From Micropterix aruncella (lineage: Eukaryota > Arthropoda > Insecta > Lepidoptera > Micropterigidae), in the NCBI GenBank assembly GCA_944548615.1, contig OX155980.1, positions 64,219,929 through 64,283,928 of the forward strand: a stretch of 64,000 nucleotides of DNA, given 5' to 3'. Under the pieces are notes generated by a model. The model was not told where the DNA came from, made no database searches, and worked only from the letters and a program-made list of their open reading frames with translations. Positions 47,464 through 58,069 of this stretch are shown here, piece by piece (the stretch's first letter is position 1; every line of letters starts with the position of its first letter). Made by a program: the position numbers and the translations under genes.

Positions 47464-48655
47464 TTAACCCCTTACCGCATGAATTATGAAGGAGGTTAAT
47501 AAAAAATTTTTTTTTGGTAAAAACATGTTTATTTATCTTTATTAAACATAATTCAAAGAAAAGAAAAAATATACAGTTATTATTTATGAAATTACATGAA
47601 AGAGCCACATCTGGCTTCGTATGCATTCTAGTGAAAATCAAGTAAGGCCATTTCTGGCTTTGTATGCATAGCGTTTAAATTTTGTGGAAATCTTTGAAAC
47701 AGTTCCGTTTGTCATTATAGCATAGAAAGACGTCGCATTTTTTGACATTTTGTGTATCTGCGTATCTTTGAGCAGTTTTATATTTGACTGCTTTACTATG
47801 GAATCAATTATATCATGTGTGAAGCAAAATTTGAAAAAATCGGCTGCTGGATCCAACTGTTTTATTTCCTCCGGCAAATCTGTGTTGCCCGTGAATTTGA
47901 AGTTTTCTTTGACATATAGCTCCAGTTTTTTGCTTTTCCATACAATCGGGTCTTCTTTTACTTTTTACCCTTCGTTTTTGCAGCCTTCAAGTATTGTAAA
48001 GGTGTATCATCATGGGTTCTATCGGAGTCAGACTCGGGTACTATAACATTTTTCTTTTTAGGTGAATGGGAAGAGGGAGGTTCGTATTCCAGATCTAGAG
48101 TCGGAAGCAAGCTCAACTTCACTCAAAAAACCATCACCTAGTATAGGATTTACACGCTTGGAAGAACCATAAAAGCGTCCAGGATCCATTTCTGAAAAGC
48201 ATAAGACAGAAGCTTGAGTGTATAGGAAGCCATATTTGACGGGCAGTATTTTGACGGCAACGCATACCAAGCCATATTTGGAGTTTGCAAAAAACAGTTC
48301 AAAAATCAAACGAAAATAAAATTAAATACAAAAACAACTTACTGTTATCATAGTCGATGGTTCTAAGAGTAAATAACATTTTTTATTGAAGATCTCAGTC
48401 ACTTTATTACTATTCTTTTTCATTGATAAAAGTTTCACTATCTTGTTGCACTTCACTCGCCGGCCACGTTACAAAATAAACCCAAATAGTTTTGACATAT
48501 ATGACTTAACACAGATAAAAAAAATATATTTCGTTTTATAAAGAAACAGTTTTTATGATAAAATTTATTCTACTATAATTTAAGGATTAATAAAACTGAA
48601 AAAAAATAACAAACTTTAGAAGCCACAAATGGCTTCGTATGCGGTAAGGGGTTAA
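47464..48655 (-). mobile_element. piggyBac-type element, internally deleted
   Basis: Flanked by TTAA on both sides (47464-47467 and 48652-48655), the hallmark target duplication of piggyBac transposons. The termini are perfect 13-bp inverted repeats: ccccttaccgcat at 47468-47480 and its complement at 48639-48651. The 1184-bp body carries three copies of a subterminal motif of the form GCCAnnnnTGGCTT(C/T)GTATGC (47604-47624, 47647-47667, 48622-48642). It holds only the first part of a transposase gene on the minus strand. Because the ends are intact, it could still have been moved by a transposase supplied elsewhere. Confidence 0.9.
47638..48310 (-). pseudogene. piggyBac transposase, N-terminal remnant
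   Basis: Two minus-strand segments. The upstream one (48309-48058) includes an acidic stretch with MDPGRFYGSSKRV and a Ser/Asp-rich part (VELASDSRSGI) typical of the disordered N-terminus. The second, in another frame and open from about 47966 to 47638, has the block that opens the folded part of these transposases (FKFTGNTDLPEEIKQLDP, then DFFKFCFTHDIIDSIVKQSN). It then runs directly into the subterminal repeat, which supplies its last codons (YAYKARNGLT) and stop. The DDD catalytic core and the C-terminal Cys-rich domain are deleted. No activity is possible. Confidence 0.8.
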
Positions 48656-48659
48656 AGAA

Positions 48660-50095
48660 AATTTTTGAAAACGAAATTGTATATTTTTGAAAATAAAGGA
48701 ATAAAAATCATTAACACCGATGGAAATGATTCAATTTTAAATGAATTGAAATCTCGAATGAGAGTATTGATTCAATGAGTCCTCTGAAGGAGTTTGGCTT
48801 TGGATTCTTGTCTAATCATCGGGAAGGCGATAATTAGCAGTGATCTGGATCCTAGCATATGCAAATAAGTTGCGTTAATGACTTGTGGTTTAGCTTATTG
48901 CTTATGAATGTTTTATAGTTTATCATTGATTATATAGGGTATTGGATTGCTCAATGTTATAGTACGTTTTAGCCTAATTTAGCCCATGATAACAATAATA
49001 ATATTCAATTATTAGTGCCATCTGTCGCGTTTTTAAGACGTTTTTATGTAGGCTGATTTTATCACATGTTCAATAAGTAGAAATTAGAATAACATCTATT
49101 AGTCTATTTCAGAAATAAACCACCGAATTATTTTGTATTGAAACCTGTATATCAAAATGAAAATTACATATTTATGTAAATAATAAGATAATAATAAATT
49201 TATTTTCATAAGTAATGTTCCAAAACGCAATTTACAAAGTCTGTCTAAATAGGCCGAAGCCCATACCAAGGTAGACTCGACTAGGTCACTTGTAAATTTT
49301 ATATTGTGCGCACACTTATTAAAGTATTACTACTGAGAAAAATAAAAAATTAAAAAAAGTAAATCTAATTTCTCTAATAAATAAGTGGTATAAATTTCAA
49401 GAGTTATTTTAATGATATCTAATACCTAATTCATAATCATGTTGAAAAATAAAAAAGTAATAAAGAAATTAAAATAAAGCCAGTAAAAATATTATTAAAA
49501 AATATAATATTAAAATAAGAGCTATGATTTTATTCGTTTCGATAGCAACCGTTTGATATAATATAATTATTTTATTTTGAGACAGGCTTGTTTAGGACGT
49601 CATCTATTGAGCCACTAATTATATAAGAGAAGATTAATCAATATTTGGAAAATATGTGTGCCATCTACACGTTGCGTTTCATAGTAAAATCCTAGTTGCC
49701 TAAAGGTTGTAAAGCACTGAGCAATCTAATAACCTATATATTCAATGCAGACATTTTTATTAGGAAATGGGTCAAAAAAATGTTTCAAATATCCACTAGT
49801 AGATGTTTTTTGTTAGAAGTATATTTGGTGTGAAAAAATCACCTTTTTTGACCTCTATCTACATGTCATAAATGATTACACAGTAATATCGTTGCCAATT
49901 TGGTTAGTTATTAAAAAAATAGTAAATTCAATGGATAAAGCGACATTTTCATTAATTTATAATTAACAATTTTAATTATACCAGCCTGTACACGCTGTTA
50001 CTGAATCAAATAAAAAATAAAACATCCGCGTAGGTGTCTGCTGTGTAATACATGAAAAAGATAAATAGATTTTTTTTATATTCATCTGGGTGCGT
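48660..50095. other. AT-rich stretch, no gene seen
   Basis: Long AT-rich non-coding DNA. The block at 49190-49330 has the look of a reversed LINE 3' end (AATAAATTTATTTT edge) but no coding part is attached. Confidence 0.35.
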
Positions 50096-50099
50096 TAAG

Positions 50100-50465
50100 A
50101 GACGGAATGGGGGTTCGAAGTGTGGGGGCAGATTAAAACAGTTGAAAATACATCGTTTGTAAGGTATAATGTTAGCGTTGATGAGAGGGTCAGATGAATT
50201 GGGAACTGGAAGAAGAACATTCGTTTAATAAGTAGGTCAAAGGTTTGTGTTGATGGCAGAGACAGATGCATTGGGGGGAAAGTACCAAGAAAATATTTCA
50301 GTAGGTTGAAATATTTAAGTATGTTAAAATATTTCAGTAAGTTGAAATATGTAATATTGAGATGAAATATGTAATATGTAAGATTGCAAATGATTAGTAG
50401 GTAGTTGTTGTTTGCAGAGTTGGGTACATTGGAAGACAGTACTTAAAATGAAACATTCAGATGAC
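50100..50465 (+). repeat. Degenerate tandem repeats, about 90-110 bp units
   Basis: Three or four loosely repeated units contain 'gttgatg(a/g)gag(a)g', 'cagatg(a/c)attgggg' and 'aacattcg/aacattcag' phrases. Between them lies a short inner repeat, 'gttgaaatat' (50310-50375). Divergence is high. Confidence 0.5.
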
Positions 50466-50579
50466 TATTCTTCCAGGGCTGCCGGGTAGTAGACTCATGA
50501 GTCATCGCTGATTGCTACCATCTTCAACGGAAAGTTCCTATATAAAGTTTATATACAATGTTAATTTCTTCGGTAATAA

Positions 50580-50880
50580 AAGTGACTAATTTCTTGTAAG
50601 CGGAGCGGGGGAAAGGCCGTCGTATCTGGTCGTATATGGCAAGTTTACGATCGACCGATGTAAACAGTCGCGCCGGCAAAGTCCTGCTAATGTGTTGGTT
50701 GCCACTAATTTATGAACACTTTCGAACAGTTTTACGACATCCTCTTTTCCTTATGACCGCCCGAGCTTTCCTTCGCGTTAGACGATTTACCGAAGGTCGT
50801 TTCAAACTGGTGCGATTTTCCGCGGACGGTAAGCGCGTGGCGTGAGCAATATCTATGCGATACGATGACCGTCTCGAACG
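50580..50880. promoter_or_regulatory. CpG-rich patch with short open frame
   Basis: CpG-rich against the background, with a 69-codon plus-strand frame (50636-50845). The string 'cgcggacggtaagcgcg' near 50830 has the form of a splice donor (GTAAGC). No protein family is recognisable, so an exon is only a possibility. Confidence 0.2.
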
Positions 50881-50894
50881 CTATTAAATGGACT

Positions 50895-51008
50895 TTTTTG
50901 ATAGAGAAGGTTTGTTTATTTGTTCCAAATAATTATAATCAAACTCGGCCACGCATCTTCTTTGCTAAACCTTCCTTCAGATTAAAACTAAATACGTGGA
51001 GTCTGCTG
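50895..51008 (+). pseudogene. LINE C-terminal scrap, family of 61.7 kb
   Basis: Encodes KVCLFVPNNYNQTRPRIFFA, then a KLNTWSLLSLL block, matching the minus-strand LINE at 61.7-62.1 kb (ICLFVPDNYIRARSHTLFA, then SRWSLLTRAL). It stops abruptly at about 51008 where a different LINE's reverse transcriptase begins in the same frame. The shared frame makes a single open stretch of 145 codons out of two unrelated pieces. Confidence 0.65.
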
Positions 51009-51009
51009 T

Positions 51010-52460
51010 CACTATTATACCAGTTACCAGTAGGTAAAATCATCAAATATTTCGATAACACTGTTATACTACTCAAGGGTTCAAACTGGGATTACACATT
51101 GAAGAAAGCAAACGAGGGAATGAAAATGATTAAAAAGTGGATAGGAAACTTTATGTTAACGCTTAATGTTGTCAAAACCAAATACATGCCATTTAGTATA
51201 AAGACCAGAGGTAAACTCACTACTAATATAACTATTGCAATACACGAATGCGATAGCGTAGAGTCTTGTAACTGTCAGCCTCTGCAAAGAGAAATATCTT
51301 AGAAATATCTAGGTATCACTCTAGATTGCTTTCTCCGTTGGGAATCTCATATACATAACGCGTCCTTGGATATGTTTTCAAAGAACTGAGGAATATTCTG
51401 GATTCCAAAACACTAAAAACTGTTTATTATGCTCTATGCGAATCGCTTATTACTCACGGCATAATTGGATAGGGTGGATGTGGTAAAACCCTCCTAGAGC
51501 CATTGCAAGTTGCGCAGAAATTTATATAAATTTTTTTTTTACTTAGACCATATCGCCATCCCACTAACGAACTTTATAAGGAAGCTAAAGTCCTTGATTG
51601 AAGGCAACTTTTTCTAAAAACTTTCCTCTTAAAGATTTTTTTGGACAATAAGTCAAATTTAGGAATAAATAAAAACCGAAGACAAACAAGACAAGTTTTA
51701 TGTCTTGTTTGTCTTCGGTTTTATATAAAGCATGAAACATCATTTGGACAAAGACCTTACTCTTTTATTACGCCGAGATTCTACAATCTGATCAATATGG
51801 AAATTAAAATGAATTTGGTATTTAGGGAATTTAAAAATAAAATAAAGAAATGGTTATCGAATCATGAAGGACTAAACATACATCAAATGTTAGAAATTAT
51901 AGTTTAAAAAAACTTAGGTGCACAAATTATGACCATATTTTTAAATTTTTCTATTGTTAAAATGTTATTTCTAACTAACAAAAAATATTTGACTTTGTTG
52001 TTATATAATATTTCGACAATGAATTGTAATTTTTTGACTAGGTATTTTTATATTAAATTCAGAATTAAACATATTTTAAATATTAATGACTGTTTCATTT
52101 TTTCTCATAACTTTATTTATATTATTTAATCAAATTTTATATTACATTTATTGCCGATTATATAATGCAATTGCATTTTATTTATTATATTATCTTTTAA
52201 TATTTCTTATTCTATTTTTTTCTTGACCACCACATATTAGGGCAATTTAGTGTTATTAGCTTTTTATTAAAAATTGTACATAATTGATTGTAATATTAGA
52301 GTCCTGTCCACCCTAGAACGTGCTAGGCACAGCTGGGTGACATAACCAAATAAGCAAAAAGTTAAGGTTTTGCCATTTGGTTCCTGTTATTTTTGTAAGT
52401 AATAAGTAAATAAATGTTTTATAGTAATTAATTCTTAAATAAATAAATAAATAAATACTC
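51010..52460 (+). mobile_element. Jockey/CR1-group LINE, 3' half
   Basis: Starts inside the reverse transcriptase at a decayed catalytic box (YFDNTVILLKG in place of an Ala-Asp-Asp pattern) and continues with WIGNFMLTLNVVKTKYM, a SCNCQPLQREIS block, a KYLGITLDCFLRWESHIHNA block (51302-51361) and the C-terminal RFYNLINMEIK and FKNKIKKWLS blocks (51779-51862). The 3' untranslated region has 'gtgctaggcacagctgg' and ends in an AAATAA microsatellite (52435-52456). Several stops and shifts. A perfect hairpin (51672-51722) lies in the C-terminal part. Confidence 0.75.
51672..51722. repeat. Perfect 22-bp hairpin with 7-nt loop in LINE
   Basis: Arms 51672-51693 and 51701-51722 are perfect reverse complements (aaaaccgaagacaaacaaga plus ca), with loop agtttta. 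It lies within the LINE's coding region, where no hairpin is expected. Most easily explained as an inverted duplication created during repair or replication. Confidence 0.9.
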
Positions 52461-52464
52461 TACA

Positions 52465-53250
52465 TCTGTTTGACATTTCCAGAAATAGATATTTTTGTTG
52501 GGAACTCACATCTCTTCAATGTGTGGGCTTGCCATATGTAATTTTTCTATCGTTATATAAGTGATATAAAACAATGCTTAAGGCGATTGGTGTAATTTAA
52601 AGCGGTCTATTTTTTTCAAAATGGCAGCATTACAAAAGCATTTTTTTGAAAGGGTGGTATTTTAATAAATGCCCTTTTCTGGCGATTAAGACGTATTTTT
52701 TTTTAAATTCATGTTTTGATAATTTATATATTTATTGATATCTTATGAGTACAGAATTAATGCCAACATCGCGGCAATATGTATATATTATTGTAATCAA
52801 ATCGCCTTTTTTTAAATCAATATCTCTACCATAATTTTGATTGCAACTGTCATCTCTAGATCATAGTATTTTATAGAAAAAATAAAAAAATGTCCTAAAA
52901 AGAAACATTGAATTGTTAAAAAAGTTTTTATGATTCAAATCATTTTTTTTTGGTCCTTAGGTTAATATGCGCATAGTGGCTTCCTAAATTGATTTTGTAG
53001 CAATTTCACTCATTCAGGGAAAATATGTTCTCTTCTCTAATATATTATACTGTACTTACTATACTGTATTCAATTTACCTAATTATTGCTTTGTCACTTG
53101 TTTGCTTACATAATTATTTTCTTACGTATTTACTAACTTGTTTAAATACCCTTACTTAATTATTTGCTAATATAATTGCTTTCTAATTTGCTCCCTTACT
53201 TTTATGCTATATCATTTATTTTTATGTTATGTCATGTTATGTTACTCTTT
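52465..53250. other. AT-rich stretch
   Basis: No gene. A series of 'tacttacttaat'-like and 'ttatttgctaatata' variants at 53040-53235 looks like old simple-sequence DNA. Confidence 0.35.
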
Positions 53251-53254
53251 ATTG

Positions 53255-53495
53255 TAAAATTTCACAATAAGGATATTTATTAAGTTATGAAAATCTCTTA
53301 CAACTAATCCTATTACGACATTTTTGGATGTATGTACGTGCACGAGTGTTTATTGTAAGGCCTGTTATTGCATTCAATACTGAATTCAAAAGCAATTCCG
53401 TTAATTTTATCCCAGCGAAAAATTAAAACCCCGCTGACATCGAACCCAGAACTGTAATATCAGGCCATCATCCACTATGCCACGGGTAATAGTAC
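53255..53495 (-). mobile_element. tRNA-derived SINE, copy 2
   Basis: Minus-strand copy related to 39010-39280. A box-like region at 53463-53482 (tggcatagtggatgatggcc on the minus strand) and B box-like gggttcgatgtc (53436-53447). The body shares gcaattccgttaattttat and 'tgttattgcattc'. More diverged in the head than copy 1. Confidence 0.65.
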
Positions 53496-53499
53496 AGTC

Positions 53500-53815
53500 T
53501 CTAAATTCGTCCCTTTGCAGTGTACAGTAACATTTTGAAAAAAAACAGCGTGTTGATTTGTCCAAAATGTTACTCGCTTACTAACGTACTTATTTACCTA
53601 TTTTCATTTACTATTCTTTAACTAAAATATTAATTAACCTACTCATTTAAATGTGCAATCAGACATTTATATTTAAGCGGTAAAATTCGTTTTTATATAT
53701 TTTATAAAATTAATTACAGTATCAAGCCTAGATGTAGACAAACTTTATGGAAGTTCCAAGCTGCAGGCGGATCCAATGGGCGTCGTTTGAATTACGCTAA
53801 TTAAGTGAGGTACTT
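53500..53815. other. Unassigned stretch
   Basis: Sequence at 53500-53555 ('attcgtccctttgca', 'agtaacattttgaaaa') resembles 54155-54215 ('attcgtctctttgca', 'agtaacacttcaaaaa'), suggesting a repeat interrupted by the GC-rich block between them. Confidence 0.4.
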
Positions 53816-53819
53816 AGCG

Positions 53820-54110
53820 ATTGCCGGTAGATGCCTTCTCTAAAGAGGGGAACCCGGGAGGTGGGTAAAGGTGGGTTTTATAGTAAGGTTAGGAGATTTC
53901 TGCGCTTTCCTGTGAGCGAAGACCTCAACGAAGGAGGCCGATATAGAGCGGAGGCGCCCCGACGCGTCCGGTTGATGAATCCATCCACTTACAACGGCCA
54001 ATATTTGCCGTTCGGCATCGAGAGTTGGGGGAGGGGGGTAAGGGTTTGCAGGGGAGGGGGTGGAATGGGATGTGGGAAAGGAGGAGGATTTTGACGGGTA
54101 AAATCCGTAC
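53820..54110. other. G-rich block with opposing open frames
   Basis: About 290 bp of GC- and purine-rich DNA (G runs at 54027-54062). Frames are open on both strands (plus 53831-54094; minus 53840-54139) because stops are rare at this composition. It sits between two related flanks (53500-53555 and 54155-54215), so it may be an insertion or the core of an unknown element. No protein recognised. Confidence 0.3.
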
Positions 54111-54114
54111 ATAC

Positions 54115-55355
54115 TCATAATACAAGCCATGACAAGCAAAAAGTAAAGTTCTTTAATTCGTCTCTTTGCAATCTAATGTAGTCAAATGCCAAAAGTAACA
54201 CTTCAAAAATATCCGCGTGTTAATATTTTCAACTCCAGAAGTTTTTTTTGGAGAGCTTAAAACTAACATAATTAAAAGATTTTGTGTCTGCGTTAGGTGA
54301 GCTCTGAGAATAACAATGTTAAGCCGGTAGCGATTATTATGGAAGTGGTCATCACCATTAAGTTTTCGATTTGCGGTGCTTGTTTCACTGCATATCATAC
54401 ATATATCGCAGAGGAGAGACTACTATTACATAAGTTCTTGTATGTGAGACTTTCAATTTAATTTAATTTCAAAGATAAGATCGTTAATTGGTAATTTCGA
54501 ACTAGCAAGGTCGGCGAATCCATCGACCTAATGAAGTTAGTCAAGAAATACTTGCCGATGGTTTTTTTTTAATTAAGGAAGAGATTGTTCTCTTGAACCA
54601 ATTGCATACGGTATTTAATATACACTTAGCCTTATGCTTTAGGTAAACAATATTTCACCATTTACGAAAATGTTGGTATCATCAGCATATTATAGGATTT
54701 TATTGACGTTTATATGAGCTTAACCTTTTTTTAAGCAGTTATAAAAAAAACAAATAAAATATTGGATATGGATACCGAATCACAATAATTTCTATCTTTA
54801 TGCACTAAATGGATAGGTTCCCTACAAATACGTGGCTTTTTTCTACCTTCTCGTTTGATCATTGCACACATGCTCTTTGCCTTATTATTAGTTTCATTCA
54901 TCTCTTTCGCAAATGATATCTTTTTAGATGCTACAGTCGCTTTGTCATAAAGTTTATTTAGTATATCATATTTTATAGATCAATATTGTCAAGGAAACTT
55001 TTCAAATTATCTTGCATTTTCTTTAATCTATATTTAGGCCTGTGGTGCTTCAAGGTTTATTACTATATTTAGTTATAGAGGCTGTAATATCCTGGGGAAG
55101 TATCGTTCAAAAAAAGACTGAACACTCGCAAAATGGCTTCATAATAAGAATTCGCATGTGCCCAGTTAAACAAACTATTTTTGGTTATAAGAAATTGGAA
55201 TTGAACATGAAGGCGATCTTAATTGCCTTTTCTACTCATATGTCCATGTTCACAATATTAGTTAAAAATTTTCTATTTCTATTTCGTCATGTTTTTGGTA
55301 TATTTTATTTGAATATGTCGCGGCTGGAAGTTAAGTTCTTTTAGAAAGACGGACA
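54115..55355. other. AT-rich stretch, no gene seen
   Basis: Contains the second flank noted above at 54155-54215. A plus-strand 100-codon frame (55042-55344) has hydrophobic composition but no family resemblance. Confidence 0.3.
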
Positions 55356-55359
55356 TAAA

Positions 55360-55595
55360 TTACGTTTTTCGGTGTCGCCGCTCTTTGCGGCGTGGCTTGA
55401 TACAGTAGTCGCGTATCGGACGGTGACTTGCGGCTGCTTCGACTAGCGATTTGACTAGGGGTTGACGCCAGTAAGCTACCCCTGGCGGTCAACGTAATTC
55501 AATGCCGGCCGCGACCGCCCCACGACTATCGTCCTCGCTGCGCCCACGCCGCCAGGTGGACGATCGCTGATCATAGTCGGAGAGCTCACTGCAGT
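55360..55595. promoter_or_regulatory. CpG-rich island
   Basis: GC/CpG-rich block immediately upstream of element P copy G. A small inverted motif, 'gtcgccgctctttgcggcg', lies at its left edge. No open frame of interest; could be a promoter region. Confidence 0.3.
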
Positions 55596-55731
55596 TAATT
55601 ATTTCTTACTCCTGTACTTACTAACGTAGATATTTGTATGTATTACGAACGTGCAATAATTCGATTTTAAAATTTCAGTAGATTTATATGTTTTGCGGAT
55701 ATGAGAAACAAAAAAATCATTTAAAAAAAAT

Positions 55732-56317
55732 ACGTGTGGCACTCGGGGACTGCCGCGGTAAAGCTATTGCATAGCATTTTTATCAACTTATGCAATTATA
55801 ATTATTTATTTATTTTATTTTTTCTGATATCAGATAACTGCGCTCTATCGAAAAACGTTGAAATTATTCCGAATCATTTGCGGCTGCGGTAGCAAATGAT
55901 TCGGAATAATTAAAACGTCTTCCGATAAAGCGTCTTCCGAATTTTATATTCAATAAAGCAAAAAAAAAAGGATTATTAAATAAAATCGTAGATAAAAAGA
56001 TAGATAATTAAATTATCTTTAAAATGGTGCAGGTTTCATAATAATACGCCAGATAGTATTTGGGTAGTAGTCGTTTTTGTGTTCGGTTAGACGAAATTTC
56101 ACAAATTAATTACACTATGTAATATAAACAAAATCTAAAATATTCAAAGCTAAGAATATTAGGAAAATGTTCTTGTTTAACATATATTTTTTTCGAATCG
56201 TAAGCAGTACTCGTTTAGACGTAATTATCAGTTTAAAATCATTAATTTTCGTTAAGAAATTTCTTCATTCGGTCGCCGCGCTGGCCTAGGCCCGCGATAA
56301 AAGCTATGCAATAGCTT
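55732..56317 (+). mobile_element. Element P, copy G
   Basis: Full-length, with both ends and the central palindrome (about 55843-55927) intact, 24 kb away from the main cluster. It differs from copy A at scattered positions. Flanks are A-rich on both sides, as in the other copies. Confidence 0.88.
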
Positions 56318-56324
56318 AAAATAT

Positions 56325-56690
56325 ATGTATGTTACCGCGACTGGAGCATAAACTACTATTCCCATTTCCGTGACATTTATCATGAGACTATATGTTTACT
56401 TTGACTCTAACCTCAAAATGGAGCGGGGTTGCTATACACATCTTATGTTTCTAGGGGTTTTACCAGGCTTGGAGACTGAGCTTCACATCGAACTTGTCCG
56501 GGATGGTTAATGATGTAACCAAAAATACCAAAGCATTTGGGGTGTGACATATATGGTCCCAAGGCTAAAAGACACATACCTACGCTGAAAATAGCAAACG
56601 TTGATCTATATCAACCGTGCTTGTTAGATGGTCAACTATATAAGAGCAATTTTAATAGTCGTAGCGATGAAACGGAAATTGCTAGAGTAG
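56325..56690. other. Unassigned stretch
   Basis: A 91-codon frame (56537-56812) overlaps the start of family X; no known protein. Confidence 0.3.
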
Positions 56691-56694
56691 TGCT

Positions 56695-57180
56695 GTTTTC
56701 GCAAATCTGTACATTACGCCGTGTTAACGTAGGAAATCCAAGTATCGTAAAATTTTCCATTGGATATAATTTTATTACACGTAACGTTATAACCGTGACA
56801 CCATTGCACTAAATTTAAATGCATTATAAAGTTGAAACATTACTGGGCGAGATGTATCAGTCGTCATTTGATGTTCAGGCAAACTTTTGTATCCTACGTG
56901 CATACTTACATAATGATATTGCCTCATACAAGAGGTAAAGAGCCTAGCGAGACAACTGACGGGTGTTTGGGGTTTAAGCAGCCAAATATGCAGTGTGAAT
57001 ACCACTGCCAGAAATGCAAATTCCGCCAAGACATTGGGCATGCCGGCAATAGTGTTAAACATATGTTAAACAAGTTTCATACATTATCAAGCATGGCGTA
57101 GCGTCTTTATGAAGCCGTTTCGTTTTTTGGCAATTGTTGTAATTATGAAGATCGTTTGATCGAAGACGACAGTTTAGCAT
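56695..57180 (+). repeat. Family X, copy 4
   Basis: Both blocks present: 'acattacgccgtgttaacg'...'cacgtaacgttataac' and 'ccactgccagaaatgcaaat', 'ggcatgccggcaatagtgtt', 'tcatacattatcaagca'. More diverged than copy 1. Confidence 0.6.
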
Positions 57181-57184
57181 ATTC

Positions 57185-58060
57185 GCGTATCAGTTCGAGC
57201 AGAAATCTTTACCTTCTTGCTCCTGCTGCCGCAACCAATAAATGTTGTTGACAAAGAAGCTCTTTTATAAGCAGTCATTTACAGAAATGCTAACGAAGTA
57301 GTCATTATATATACCTTCTTGAAATATCTATGTATCGAAGTGCGTCTATACTAATCACTGCAGCGCTATATTAAAATCTACTGCGCGCTGTTACTATATG
57401 CAGTATAAATACAGTGTCACTTAATGCAGTGTAATAATACTTAGGTAATTCCTCTACCTCATTTAACACATTATTTATGCAATACACTACACAGAAGCAG
57501 CAGTTAAAAATATAAATCCAAAAAAATACAACATCACGCAGCCGAATTGACGCAGGTAGCGTGGGTAGGTACAGTTTGTTGATTATGTAACCCTATACAC
57601 CAAAGAATATTTATTGGTATCCTATAACCCTTTTATCGAAAAAAGCCGAAAAACAATATGAACATTTCCTTGTTTACTCATCCTACCTAGATGAATTATA
57701 CCTACAGTTATATCTATATATATTCTCAATGAATAGCTTAGTTCCAACAGCGAGCTCTTGGATTATCTAGCCATCTCACTCTTGTTTGTCATCATACGCA
57801 CTGCGAGACGTATGCGTTCACATGCATGGCTAGATACATGCGACGTCGATTATTAATATGTACCCTAGGGTGGCCTTAAATGTCTAATATAATGTAAATA
57901 ATGTGTATAATAACCGTTAAATTTGATATATTTAAAAAATATAATTAATGAATCATAGACATAGATCTAAATTTTCTATGTATTCCTTATCCTGATTTCA
58001 TGCATGATTAAATATTTTGAAATGTTAATTCAAATTCAAATTCCTTTATATTTTTATTTA
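57185..58060. other. Unassigned AT-rich stretch
   Basis: No gene. Ends in 'aattcaaattcaaattcctt', a possible reversed LINE tail directly before the LINE that follows. Confidence 0.35.
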
Positions 58061-58069
58061 AATAACTAA

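Noticed and set aside
57777..57845. Palindrome-like segment with 'tctagcca' and 'tggctaga' as a regulatory site
   Set aside because: The arms are short and far apart, and chance is likely in a window of this size.
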